Of a stretch of 46,632 nucleotides of DNA, positions 17,800 to 28,333 are shown in pieces; position 1 is the stretch's first letter; each line of letters opens with the position of its first letter. Under the pieces are notes generated by a model. The model had not been told where the DNA came from. It worked only from the letters and a program-made list of their open reading frames with translations, and did not search any database. Source of the DNA: Priapulus caudatus. Taxonomy: Eukaryota; Priapulida; Priapulimorpha; Priapulimorphida; Priapulidae. The position numbers were made by a program, and so were the translations under genes. The stretch lies in assembly GCF_000485595.1 (NCBI RefSeq), contig NW_014577272.1, forward strand, positions 4,389-51,020, in the 5' to 3' direction.

Positions 17800-18060
17800 A
17801 GGAATAATGTCGCTACTGCCCTGACGCACAGAGGAGTAACCCTACCGCGCTCGTGCTGCGGGGACGTATGTCTACTGCTGCGCTGGCACACGTAGGGTTC
17901 CTTTCCCTCCTCCCTCCGGCCCATGCTGCGTGGACCCTGCTGCTGCTGCACTGGCACATTTAGGGTCCCTCCCCCTCCTCCCTGCGGCCCGTGCTGCTGC
18001 GTGGGCCTCGCTGCTGCTGCTGCGCTGGCACGCGGAGGGTACCACTCTGTCGCTTGCTTG
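17800..18060. repeat. GCTGCTGCTG/CCCTCC low-complexity stretch inside the hAT remnant
   Basis: Imperfect repeats of CTGCTGCTGCGCTGGCACG with CCCTCCTCCCT(C/G)CGGCCC recur about three times (around 17870-17910, 17935-17975, 17990-18040). Apparent open frames in both strands here reflect the repeat and are not supported as genes. Confidence 0.6.
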
Positions 18061-18602
18061 CCTCGACCGAAAACCATGATTTGTTGGCACTGTCGATAGA
18101 GATGCCTGAATCACCCGCTGATTATTATATAGCACTACTTTTGTTTAAATTGTCTAAGAGGCTTCCCAGGTACCCCCTGTGGTGTTCGCTGGTACCCCCA
18201 GGGGGTACTAGTAGAAGTAGTAGTACCCCCGGTTAGGAACCAGGGCTCTAGATAATCCCCACACCTCGTAGAATCGAGTTCCTTGTGAAATACAAGAGAG
18301 GGTACTAAGATACAAGATACTAGGCCCCTAGTTACCTAGTAGTACTAGCCTAGGAATCAGTTTGAACGACGTTTCTCTACAAAATACAATTACTGAATTA
18401 GGCCCCTACTATCTTTCGCCTATTATTAATTTACTAATCATTTCCTGTAAATGCCACTCAAATGCTTCTCTGCAACACGATTTCACCACGCGCACGCCGC
18501 TGTGCACAAACAACAAAAAGATACAGAGTAAATGTAGGCCTAGTGAGTAGGCCTAGTGACAGTAGTTTAGGGCCTACACAAAACTGTTACTGTGATAATT
18601 TG

Positions 18603-18683
18603 TTAGCCACAAGTTCCCATCTCGCTTAACACTACGTGGCGAGAGGTCCGCCGTGTAACTAGTCGGAGAGCCTGGTCGGTTTA
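18603..18683. repeat. Dispersed repeat, copy 1 (TTAGCCACAAGTTCC...)
   Basis: The run TTAGCCACAAGTTCC(C)ATCTCGCTTAACACTAC ending in GAGAGCCTGGTCGGTTTA recurs about 1.2 kb downstream at 19823-19906 in the same orientation, with an internal difference. Function unknown; probably a transposon fragment. Confidence 0.7.
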
Positions 18684-19659
18684 ATAATTTGTGAACGTCA
18701 AACTGACAAACAGTCAGCAGGCCTAACTCATTGACCCCTAGTACCTTTCACAGTCCCACTGTTTCTGTCAGAGAAACTTGACAATTGAGAGCCTTCCACG
18801 TCACGGTATATTTCCATAGTTGTTGTGGAACCGACAATTCACGATAAAATACGGCAAAGATAGAAAATGAGCCAACTAGAACTTTTTTCGAGTCAAACTG
18901 ACGCGGTATCGGGTCACGTGATTTAAGTGCTCACGAAACATCGCGAAACCTAAGAGGTATACGCTAGACATACTTAATCCATAAATGCTAATAATTTATC
19001 GGCAAAAAATAATATTATACAAATGCCAGCTAAAAGTTATCTACTTTTTATGTTATAAAGGTGTATAAATTAATGTTATTTTAAATTTTGCAAAGTATTT
19101 ATACGATTTCAGTACTAACTTAATTTTATATGATTACAATTTTATCAATTGCTTCCTCCACGCACGACTGACTATTGCGTGCATTTCGGAAGCAGATTTC
19201 ATATTTTTGTTGAAGTTTAAAGGACCTTTATTTATATCTAATAGAAGAAATTCAATAAAAATGGTAAGAAATATGAGAAGTGACGCTGCGAGTGCATTGG
19301 TCTCAGACCCTGTTGACAGTAGTACATTGATCTTCGAGTGTTTGTGGGTAGAAATCTGTTTCATTCACGATTCGGCCAATGCCATGGATGATGGACCGGT
19401 CATGGCCTGTCACTCGCAGCTAGGGCCTGCATACCTCCCAAAGTGACGCGTCGTCGACCGACCAATGGGAGCGCTCGCAGCTCAGGCACTAAAGCTGATA
19501 AATATAAAGCTAAACCCTAACCCTTACCAGTAACCAGAGAGACATGATACAAGATTGCGTGGCACAGCTTTGCTGTTGATCCTGCGCGCTGCGTGCGGAT
19601 AAGACGCACAGTTCCGCGGGATATGCGCACGCGACCGCGGGGATGTTCAAGTATGAAGC

Positions 19660-19735
19660 GCTGTCCGCAGTGGAGACGTGCGCAAAATTTGAGGCCCGGC
19701 GCACGTCTCCACAGCGGTCAGCGGATGGTCTGTAG
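19660..19735. repeat. GC-rich hairpin
   Basis: GTCCGCAGTGGAGACGTGCG (about 19663-19682) is mirrored by GCGCACGTCTCCACAGCGG (about 19699-19718). It lies in the composite region and is probably another palindromic element remnant. Confidence 0.6.
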
Positions 19736-19822
19736 TTTTAGAAGATGACAATGATTATATGGACAATATTCTAGAAATTGGAGATTATAAAACAGTAAAA
19801 AAATCGCTCAGTCATGCTCCAG

Positions 19823-19906
19823 ATTAGCCACAAGTTCCATTCTCGCTTAACACTACATTGGCTACTGTTCCTACGACGTGTAACAGTTGGAGAGCCTGGT
19901 CTGTTT
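19823..19906. repeat. Dispersed repeat, copy 2
   Basis: Same family as 18603-18683. This copy is bracketed by direct repeats CCAGATTAGC (19819-19828 and 19910-19919 approximately), which could be an insertion-site duplication or part of the repeat. Confidence 0.65.
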
Positions 19907-20795
19907 ATCCCCAGATTAGCTGAATCAAAAATATTAGAATTTAATATATGAACAAAACAAATATAGTAGTAAATATAAAATTCACAAACAAAGAAAGGAT
20001 CGAGGGGATTAATAGGCAACCAAGTAATAAAAAAATGCACCAAATATTCATACCTAGGGGATTTAATTAATGATATAGGAGGTTATAACGCTATTATAGC
20101 TAGTTCGAACTGAAAAAATGTAGGTTAAGGGAAATAATTAATTATTATGGGCAAAAGAGCAAAATTGTGGAAATCATACTATAGAAGCAAGAGTGAAATT
20201 ATGCGAATACACAATTTTACCTTTCTTCCTAAATAACAGTGAAACATGGACTAACTTAACTAAGGAAGAAGTAAACATATGTTGCAGGATATCCAAAATG
20301 ATCTAAGAGATGGCGCTGTGGCATGTAAACATTGGCTCGGAAGCGAGTTTTTTTGCCGAAATGTTTACTCAATGACGCACTCGTTGACTTGCGACAGCGA
20401 GTGAAAATGCAGAAATTTTTTCTCTTCGATGCGAAATGCATCGGCCGGGCATTTCATTATTTACGAAAAGTCAACGGGCTGGCAGTAGGTACAGGAGTCA
20501 GCTCACGTCGTTGACGCCCCATTCATGCCCATCAACAAATAAGGCGGGGCTTATTGTGCCTACAGATATGCGAAAATGAAAGAAAAGAACTTGGCACTGT
20601 GCGCAAAACAGCGTGTTATATTCGTATTTGTGCCAAACTCTATCGTATGAAACCGTTCTAGCCTAGCAGAATGCCCTAGTTCCTGAGATCGGCGATTCCA
20701 TGCTCGCATAGCGCTCTATGGTACTTAAACTGCGGCGTAGACTGTGAATGGAAGACACAAAGTGTCGAGCCTCGGCATCATGGCCGCATCACGTC

Positions 20796-20876
20796 TAGCT
20801 CTAGTACTATAGCCCGCGTACAGTTGAGTTGCTGCAGGCCTGCGGCAACTGTACGCGGGCTAAAGTACTAGAGCTA
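20796..20876. mobile_element. 81-bp micro-palindrome of the TAGCTCTAG-terminus family
   Basis: The sequence begins TAGCTCTAGTACTATAGCCC and ends GGGCTAAAGTACTAGAGCTA. It continues inward with mirrored GCGTACAGTTG / CAACTGTACGC around a GCAGGCCTGC centre, so the whole 81 bp is one near-perfect palindrome. The outer 20 bp are the same as at 29190-30370 and at 72-91. The flanks show no convincing target duplication. Confidence 0.8.
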
Positions 20877-20922
20877 ACCAGTAACTATCCACTTGGTCTC
20901 AGTGTCACGATAGCCAGCTTAA

Positions 20923-21412
20923 AGCCATACTATGCGCATCTACACGTTAATTTCTCCAGTACTGGACTAGCAAATACTTCGTGTCATGCATAATCACACT
21001 ACCTTATTACAAAATAAACTCTAGTTCCTTCCATTTCACTGCGCGTTGTCTTATAAAAGGCATTTGAAAATACCTCCAATGTTGTTCAAATTATCCTATG
21101 TTGTTGACACTTTCGCGTTGCCCTGCTAAGCAACCGCACAGCGGTGCTGCGGTATAGCGGTACAGGTGTAGCAAATATAAAAACATGTGACGTCACATAA
21201 CCGCTTTGAGGCTAAATTGTTTGGCAAACAAGTCGGCGTTGGCGCCAGAATGTCAGTTTTCTCACCTCTTTCTTGTGGGTTTTAAGCAAACGCGCAGTGA
21301 AATGGGAGGAACTAGAGTTTATTTTGTCATAAGATAGTGTGATTATGCTTGACACAAAGTATTTGCTAGGTAGTACTGGAGAAATTAGCGTTCGGATGCG
21401 CATAGTGTGGCT
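20923..21412. mobile_element. Foldback element with TTAA target duplication
   Basis: TTAA at 20919-20922 and 21413-21416 flanks terminal repeats AGCCATACTATGCGCATC and GATGCGCATAGTGTGGCT. The arms run about 140 bp (mirrored TTTCTCCAGTACTGGACTAG, GTGTCATGCATAATCACACT, and AAATAAACTCTAGTTCCTTC blocks) around a roughly 200-bp non-coding centre. TTAA duplication is characteristic of piggyBac and Kolobok elements. The ends do not match the CCC start of the piggyBac-like piece at 30438. Confidence 0.75.
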
Positions 21413-22272
21413 TTAAATAATGCAACCACAAAACATCGCATCAGCTTTAGTGCCTGAGCAGCGAGCGCTCCAATTGGTCGGTTGACGACGCGTTACTTTG
21501 GGAGGAGCTGCGAGCGCTTCGATTGGTTGGTCGACGACGCGTCACCTTGGGAGGTATGCAGGCCCTAGCTGCGAGTTGGCATGTCATCGTGTTTCACATG
21601 CGTATAAACAGAGGAATTGCTCCGACCTGTGATTGGAGGATAAAAATAGAATTCGTGACGTCACGTTTTCATTTTGCATATTCCGCCGCATACGCTATTA
21701 TGTTATGACCGGTAGGAAAGTGTACTAACTGTCATATGGCGCGAACGATCTGAGTAACATTTCTATAAGTAACTGTATAAATTCTAGCTATTATAGACAC
21801 ATGTGTTAAGACACAAGAGTTTTTGCTGCCTGTTATTTAAAAGCAGCAGCAGGAGTTTTGCCGTTTGTTTATGTGATGATGTGCACCACTGTGGCGAGTG
21901 CTGGGTGAACTTTGACCCAACGTCGGTCGCTGTCGCTGCAGTGTGTTTGCGCCAGTCGCCACGACTTTTGTCGTTATGGTCGGTCGCTGTCGCTGCAGTG
22001 TGTCTTGGCCTTTAGCCTTAATCTCTGTGAATTTTGAGTCTATTGAAGCGCAATTAGTCTAATTAATTAGCAAATATGCACGAGCGGTATCGCTCATAGA
22101 CTAGTAGTAATATATGCGGATTTCATTCTCACTACACATGGCAGAGCCTATGTGGAACAAATGCATCAAATGAGCTATTTACCACTATCTACTTCAACCA
22201 GCCCATCTGTCTCTTGCTTGCTAAGCAGAATGTTTTTTTTTATTCTTGAAGACTTGAAGTAACCTTGGTTCA

Positions 22273-22350
22273 AGGATATAAGAGCTGTCTCCAATTCATT
22301 TTCACAATGTGTGACATGTGCAAATGTGGACAGCTCTTATATCTTTGGGT
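22273..22350. repeat. Hairpin upstream of eIF3i
   Basis: GGATATAAGAGCTGTC (about 22275-22290) is mirrored by GACAGCTCTTATATCT (about 22330-22345). The stem is about 15 bp with a 40-nt loop. It lies about 410 bp before the first recognisable eIF3i exon, either in its first intron or 5' to the gene. Confidence 0.65.
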
Positions 22351-22753
22351 CGTAACTTGTATTCCTAGCAGGGGCTTAGAGCTGCTTATTATGGAGATGG
22401 CAAGCGTAGAGTGTAAAAAAATTTTTGAGACAGTTGGCGAGTTGAAAATATTTTTTTAGGTATAGGGTTAGGGTTAGAGTACAATAACATTAAAATTTTA
22501 TTCAGTTAATAGATTATAGATCTTATATGAGGATTTTTTTATAAAACAGTGCCTACATAAACGATAGAAACATGGAGATTTAATTTTCACAATTTTCAGA
22601 ACTCTGCTAATTTGGGCATTTTATGAATTTTGTAATTTTGACATTTTGCTAGGGGTCATAGTTTGGGCGCTGGTATTTGGTATGAAAATTGGCTTGGATT
22701 AGGCCCTGCCTGGTGACTGGTGTGTGACTGTATGATTTTTTTTATCTACCTAG

Positions 22754-25700
22754 AAACCTCTAATGCTTCATGGGCATGAGCGCTCAGTCACACAAATAAA
22801 GTACAATCGAGAGGGAGATCTGCTTTTCTCATGCTCAAAAGACACGGAACCGAACGTTTGGTGGTCTCTGAATGGGGAGCGTCTTGGAACGTTTAAGGGT
22901 CATACTGGAGCCTGTTGGTGCATTGATGTTAAGTGTATCCTTTTTGTCTGCAGCAATTCTGTTATGAAGTCTGTATGATTTTCAGCAGTAAATTGGTTGA
23001 ATGCATTTATAATGTGGTACATGTATGTGTAATTTTGGTAAAACATGCATTATAGAGTATAGTAGCCGGTACAAGAAAAGCATGTTGCTTATAGAATATT
23101 CTGCAATACTGAAAGGTATATATATAAGTTATGTATAATATATAGATATTATATATATATATATAGATAATATAAGTTTATGTAGAAAAGATATGCTTGT
23201 TCTTTGACGACAAAAAAATATCAGGGGACACCTCAAGTGTTATTACAGGATCTGCAGATAACACAGTTCGGGTCTGGGACTGTAAAACAGGTTTGCCTCT
23301 ATTTTCCCATATTATGCAAGTGTTGTATTATGATGGAAGTATATATGTCTATACAATATATTAAATGTGTCTTAGCCGTATGTTAGGCAGTTTATGCTGA
23401 TACAATATGTTCTGATTACTTTGAAAAGTGTGTTCAACATCTGTTATGCAGGGTGCGAAATTAACGGGAGTCCGGAGTCAAATACTCCCTGATTTACTGT
23501 CGGACTCCCTGATTTGACATATGCAGGAGTCTGTGCGACTCCCTGAAAATACTGCCATACTGACTAGTTCGTTCCGGAGCACGGCCTCGCGGAATTTCTT
23601 CCTTTTCAGCTAATGTCCAAAGAAAATTTGGCAGACGTGCAACTGCATGAATCTTAAAAATAAGCACATGCGTTATTGTTAATATCTTGAATTTTGAACC
23701 TCAGACTGCGGACTCCCTCATTTTGCTGCGGACTCCCTCATTTTGCTGCGGACACCCTCATTTTGCTGCGGACTCCCTCTTTTGCCTGCGGACTCCCTCA
23801 TTTTGCTGCGGACTCCCTCTTTTTGAGGGTAGGGAGTCCGTTGGACTCCCTTGTTCAAAAGTTAATTTCTACCCCTGGTTATGTAATAGTATCCTTGCTA
23901 TATTCTATACTAGCCCCTACTGATTCAATGTTTAATGTCTCTAGGTGCATGCTTGCATAAAGTAGATGTGAACACTGCTGTTAGGAGCTGTGGGTTTTCC
24001 TACAGTGGTAACCTTATCATGTACTCTACTGACAAGACAATGGGAAAGGAGTGCACAATCAACCTCTATGACCTGAGAGATGCAGCCCAGATGAGTAAGC
24101 ACAAATAAGTTCAAAATTAACCTACTGACGTGACATCATTTTACAATTATATATAAGTACATAAATACAGTTTCCTACATAAAAATTGGTGCCCTCCATC
24201 CTATTTGTAGTCCCTGCAAACATTGGCCGATACTACTATTGTTGCCCTACGTGGTTTGCCCCTATGCCCTCCCCATAAATTCAATCTTGTGTATAAAGTG
24301 TTGTTAAAATGTAAGTAGCATTAATTAGTCTCTTTTGGAGGAAATATTTGGCTTGGTGCCTCCCCAAATTGCTGTGGTGCCCTGAAACTACCAGTTAAAC
24401 CAATTGGTAACAATTTCTTTAGTGCTAAAAATATAAATTCAACCCCTGTAATTATAACTTCCTTTCAAGGGAAGCATAAAAATCATCCTCTATAGAGGTG
24501 TTTCCTAACATAAATGTGGACGTATTGTTTTTGCATAAATTTCACGTTTGTTGATCTATGTAAATGGTGCATCTTTCAGAAAACAATGAGCCATTGTTGA
24601 CGATGCTTGTAAGTGGTTCGAAGGTTACCAGTGCTATTTGGGCATCCATGGATGAGACGATAGTGAGTGGGCATGAGAATGGAGATGTTTGCAAATGGGA
24701 TATAAAGGTAATTATGAATTGCAAACCTATAACAGGAAAAATCCTCGTTCAAAGGCGATGTGGGTTATGCGTAATGTTTGCTATTCAAACTGATGGGTAT
24801 ATTATGCTTTAAACTTTGTGATCTAGTTTTTTAACGAGTACCTAATAAGCAGTGTTATCAGTTCATTGACAGACATACTTTCCCATTTTAAAGCTGTGGT
24901 TGATAGTGAAAGCGTCTCTCGTGTCATTTCATTAAACAAGAGGCGGAGGTGTAATGAACAGGTCTTTAATTTCTTTTTTTTAAGGTGCATCATATAAAAC
25001 TTGACTTCTCATGGGTTTCTGTTGCCTCACTAAAATAGCTTTCAGTGTGTCTGATATATTTCAATCTGTTTATAGACCGGTTCAATAGTGAAGACTGTTA
25101 GGGAGCACAGCAAAAACGTCGTGGACCTTCAGATGAACGAAGACCAGTCAATGTTCATCACTGCTTCCAAAGACAACCATGCGAAGGTAAATTAAAAGAC
25201 TCAGCCTAACTTTACCTAACAGGACACCTATCTCTCCAAATATAATAAAATATGGGGGAAAAATTAGGTATAGTAATTTCTGTTTAGTTTATAAAATAAG
25301 GGAGGTAGTTTTTCCAGGAATATTCTTCCATTAATATTTCGCTAACAATCTTGATAGGTTTTTGTTTGGTATGATTTATCACTTACTGATGCATGTTTCA
25401 GCTATTTGACTTAGCAACGCTAGACCTGCTGAAGTCGTACAAGACAGAGCGGCCTGTTAACTCTGCCTCTATATCTCCCATTAAACCACACGTAAGTACA
25501 ACGTTGTTAAACGTCATGAATGCCAGATTTTTCCCTATTCATATTTCAGCAACATGGTGTAATGTATTTCCTTTGTCTAACATTTTATAAAGGTTTGAGA
25601 TGTGATTTGCCGGTTAGTCTGGTTGTCATTGATCGTCAAATTTTATTGATGCAATATTATGAGATAAGCCCTTTTTTATAATTGTATATCTTGTCAAATA

Positions 25701-26460
25701 ATACTGCAGTCCAAATACTAATGAAACCATCACCTTCAACTTCAAGTCTTTTGTTCCAAAAACAATGATGGATTGCTGAGATATGGATGCCAATAGCAAC
25801 AGTATTGCATTTTTACGAAAATGAAAAATCTGATTCGCCTAGTGGGTGCCGACTAGTTTTATATATGCTTATATATAACTGCTTATTTATAACTGCTTAT
25901 ATAGCATAGAATTTTGCTTCTGTGATTTTCACATAGGTTGTTCTGGGCGGAGGTCAAGAAGCTATGGATGTTACTACCACTTCAACACGACATGGAAAGT
26001 TCGATGCCAGGTTATATCACATGGTCTTCGAAGAGGAGTTTGCTCGTGTTAAAGGACATTTTGGTCCAATCAACAGTCTGGCATTTAATCCTGATGGGAA
26101 GAGGTAACCTTGGTTTAACATACAAAAAGCTGCATAGATTTGCTTATAATACTAGCATATATACCATTAAATTTATTTCCTTCAAGGTACCTTCAAGGTT
26201 TTCATTTGTGTGTAATATGTTTTCATGATAGTCGGATTATTTTCACATTTTCCTATTATTGTATTTTACATCCACATCAGTAATTTCTGTTACGTAGAAT
26301 TTCAGTGATACAAATTAGCAATAATTCTGTAATGTACGATGTACATATTTACTAATTCTTGTCTATTCATCTTTGCAGCTATAGCAGCGGTGGAGAGGAT
26401 GGATATATTAGAGTCAACACCTTTGACCCACACTACTTTGAATTTGAATTCGAGTTCTAG
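22754..26460 (+). CDS. EIF3I: Eukaryotic translation initiation factor 3 subunit I (WD-repeat protein)
   Basis: eIF3i is a seven-bladed WD40 subunit of the eIF3 complex that helps load mRNA on the 40S ribosome. Exons: 22754-22934, 23225-23290, 23945-24094, 24580-24707, 25076-25186, 25402-25491, 25937-26103, 26379-26460, all GT-AG. The first recognised exon starts [20 protein letters not shown]; family proteins start M-KP, so exon 1 must end exactly after the ATG and lies upstream. With that ATG the product is 325 aa, the size of human eIF3i. Diagnostic blocks: [78 protein letters not shown] and [11 protein letters not shown], ending [12 protein letters not shown] plus stop. Intron 2 (23291-23944) hosts MITE family A copy 2. 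No gene-specific polyadenylation signal is obvious before the duplicated block at 27 kb. Confidence 0.96.
23449..23877. mobile_element. MITE, family A, copy 2, with internal minisatellite expansion (in an eIF3i intron)
   Basis: Left terminus CAGGGTGCGAAATTAACG; right terminus GTTAATTTCTACCCCTG. GTTATG flanks both sides (23443-23448 and 23878-23883), a 6-bp duplication. Compared with the copy at 15457, the interior has about six head-to-tail versions of a 20-bp unit (TGCGGACTCCCTCATTTTGC, at about 23705-23825), while copy 1 has one or two. It causes spurious plus-strand open frames at 23687-23960. Confidence 0.88.
24180..24455. repeat. Possible decayed MITE in an eIF3i intron
   Basis: The stretch contains GGTGCCCTCC and TTGGTGCCTCCCCAAATTGC phrases and ends near ATAAATTCAACCCCTG, like the right ends of the CAGGG-terminus elements here. 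A matching left terminus was not found, so this is a low-confidence repeat call. Confidence 0.3.
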
Positions 26461-26574
26461 AAAATTTTATTTGGAAATATAAGGCATACCTGTAAAAATC
26501 AAGATCTGTTGCTGCAGTAAATCTTTACAGTTTATCCTGAATGGATAGATTTCAGCTCATACTATACATATTTT

Positions 26575-26640
26575 CAACCTGTGTAGCAGGCCTCTGTATG
26601 CACAAAATATCTTATGTGCAAACAGAGGCCTGTAATACAA
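26575..26640 (+). repeat. Stem-loop just downstream of the eIF3i stop codon
   Basis: GCAGGCCTCTGTATGCACA (about 26587-26605) is mirrored by TGTGCAAACAGAGGCCTG (about 26615-26632), a stem of about 18 bp with a 10-nt loop. It lies about 125 bp after the stop codon and so probably in the 3' UTR. It may be a regulatory structure or merely a small palindromic insertion. Confidence 0.6.
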
Positions 26641-26895
26641 GTTGACATTTTTCAGTTGTTGCAGACTGTCTTTGTTAGCCTGTAATTTCTGTATGAGATT
26701 GTAGGTTTTAAGACTGTTGTACAGTTTTCTTGCAATAGCTACAATACTGCAATAGCTACAAGAACTGTTGAAGTATACAGAGTTGGTTGAGCAAATGTCT
26801 CCAAGTTTATGTACCCAGGGCTGTAGTGGCCTCCCAAAATGTGCTACTGCAGAAAAATGTAGGATCACCAAGTCATAATAGCATAAGTAGAGGTT

Positions 26896-26975
26896 ACGGT
26901 GTGTGCCGCAGTCGCGAAGCCCATGCGGGGGGTCTGGGGGCCCTCCCCAAGAATATTTTTGAAATTTAAAGCCTG
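26896..26975. repeat. Fragment related to MITE family B
   Basis: GCGGGGGGTCTGGGGGCCCTC followed by AATATTTTTGAAATTTAA resembles the internal GGGGGGTCTGGGGGAG...TTTTGAAATTAGA part of the element at 17204-17380. Termini are absent. Confidence 0.4.
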
Positions 26976-27018
26976 GAAATGGCATTTCCTGCATTTTCAG
27001 GCTATGTTGAAAGCAACC

Positions 27019-28171
27019 AATTCTGATTATCTTAAAAGGTCAATTTGTAAATTTCAAAAAGGAATGCAGCTAAAGCTGATGTTTTGACTAAAGTATCTAA
27101 AATAAATATTATGAGTAGGAACTATGACTGCACACGCATGTGTCGTTTCATCTCCTTGGTATATCTAGCTCCTTGGTTCCCAGCACAATTTTTTGGTCAA
27201 AATGGTGCCACGTACGGCAGTGCCGTGCTGCCGTGGCGGCCGCTACGGCCTTGGTACCTGTTTGGTTTTGTAGGGCATGTCATAGTGATTAATGAATGTT
27301 AAGTCTCTTTACTAGTAACATAAATTGTCCTGCTCTTGTATATGCTATTGCATGCATGGCTGAAACATGGTGAATCGATGTAAGATTTTTAATTCTGCAG
27401 TATAAAATAAACATTTTTGAGATTCCAAGTGAGTGTGTTGCATTGTAATATTTCAGAGGGAAGTAGAGATTGACAGCATATATAGTAGTGTACAAACCGT
27501 ATACTAGTTGAACCACGTTTTATTGTCATTTTTATACTCGCTCAATATCCAGGGAAGCTGTATTGTATTTCTAAGATACAATAAAAGTACATAGAAATTC
27601 TGATTATCTTAAAAGGTCAATTTGTAAATTTCAAAAAGGAATGCAGCTAAAGCTGATGTTTTGACTAAAGTATCTAAAATAAATATTATGAGTAGGAACT
27701 ATGACTGCACACGCATGTGTCGTTTCATCTCCTTGGTATATCTAGCTCCTTGGTTCCCAGCACAATTTTTTGGTCAAAATGGTGCCACGTACGGCAGTGC
27801 CGTGCTGCCGTGGCGGCCGCTACGGCCTTGGTACCTGTTTGGTTTTGTAGGGCATGTCATAGTGATTAATGAATGTTAAGTCTCTTTACTAGTAACATAA
27901 ATTGTCCTGCTCTTGTATATGCTATTGCATGCATGGCTGAAACATGGTGAATCGATGTAAGATTTTTAATTCTGCAGTATAAAATAAACATTTTTGAGAT
28001 TCCAAGTGAGTGTGTTGCATTGTAATATTTCAGAGGGAAGTAGAGATTGACAGCATATATAGTAGTGTACAAACCGTATACTAGTTGAACCACGTTTTAT
28101 TGTCATTTTTATACTCGCTCAATATCCAGGGAAGCTGTATTGTATTTCTAAGATACAATAAAAGTACATAG
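27019..28171. repeat. Perfect tandem duplication, two units of about 577 bp
   Basis: 27019-27595 and 27596-28171 read the same base for base throughout, from AATTCTGATTATCTTAAAAG to ATACAATAAAAGTACATAG, in head-to-tail order. I saw no differences. Each unit contains a small open frame of 72 codons (27084-27302; 27661-27879) without recognisable domain, and AATAAA hexamers (for example about 27407 and 27579). The identity implies either a very recent duplication or an assembly artefact. Confidence 0.95.
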
Positions 28172-28333
28172 TTACAAACAATACAATACAATAGAAGTTC
28201 TCTATTGCGGTGTTGATATGTAGAAGGTAAACAAATGGTGAGGAGAGATTTCGTTTTTTTTTAAATGTGTTATCATAAAGGCATGATAGTAGGACATTGA
28301 TTTAATGATATTGACGGTCGTATCATAGATATA

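Larger units (their letters stand above)
17126..18245 (-). mobile_element. Decayed hAT transposon with 8-bp target duplication
   Basis: The left end CAGTGGTTCCCAACC and right end GGTTAGGAACCAGGG form imperfect terminal inverted repeats typical of hAT elements. The flanks CTTTAGAT (17118-17125) and CTCTAGAT (18246-18253) match at 7 of 8 positions, an aged 8-bp duplication. Remaining coding is on the minus strand (see 17507-17679). Degenerate GGTACCCC-type repeats occur just inside both ends. A younger MITE is inserted at 17204-17380. Total length about 1.12 kb including the nested MITE. Confidence 0.8.
19385..21590. mobile_element. Composite element flanked by GC-rich inverted repeats
   Basis: The left arm at about 19395-19499 (CTCGCAGCTAGGGCCTGCAT, ACCTCCCAAAGTGACGCGTC, GTCGACCGACCAAT) is mirrored at 21440-21580. 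On the right, the GCTGCGAGCGCT...ATTGGT(C/T)GG unit is tandemly doubled. The interior (about 1.9 kb) contains the 81-bp palindrome at 20796-20876 and the foldback at 20923-21412, so other elements have inserted into it. A small open frame at 20332-20514 has no recognisable domain. No transposase is visible. Confidence 0.6.

Noticed and set aside
17787-18236. Ala/Gly/Gln-rich minus-strand and Cys-rich plus-strand frames
   Set aside because: They derive from the CTGCTG/CCCTCC low-complexity stretch within the dead hAT element.
16183-22475. CCCTAACCCTAAC (16183) and TAGGGTTAGGGTTAG (22459) as possible telomeric repeats
   Set aside because: Only two to three units each, inside or near dispersed elements; not a telomere or an interstitial array.
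23687-23960. Cys/Gly/Leu repeat open frames (78 and 88 aa)
   Set aside because: They are generated by the 20-bp minisatellite inside MITE family A copy 2.
27084-27879. Two identical 72-aa open frames (27084-27302 and 27661-27879)
   Set aside because: Their identity is explained by the 577-bp tandem duplication. The peptides have no recognisable domain, no splice context and ordinary composition for non-coding AT-rich DNA.
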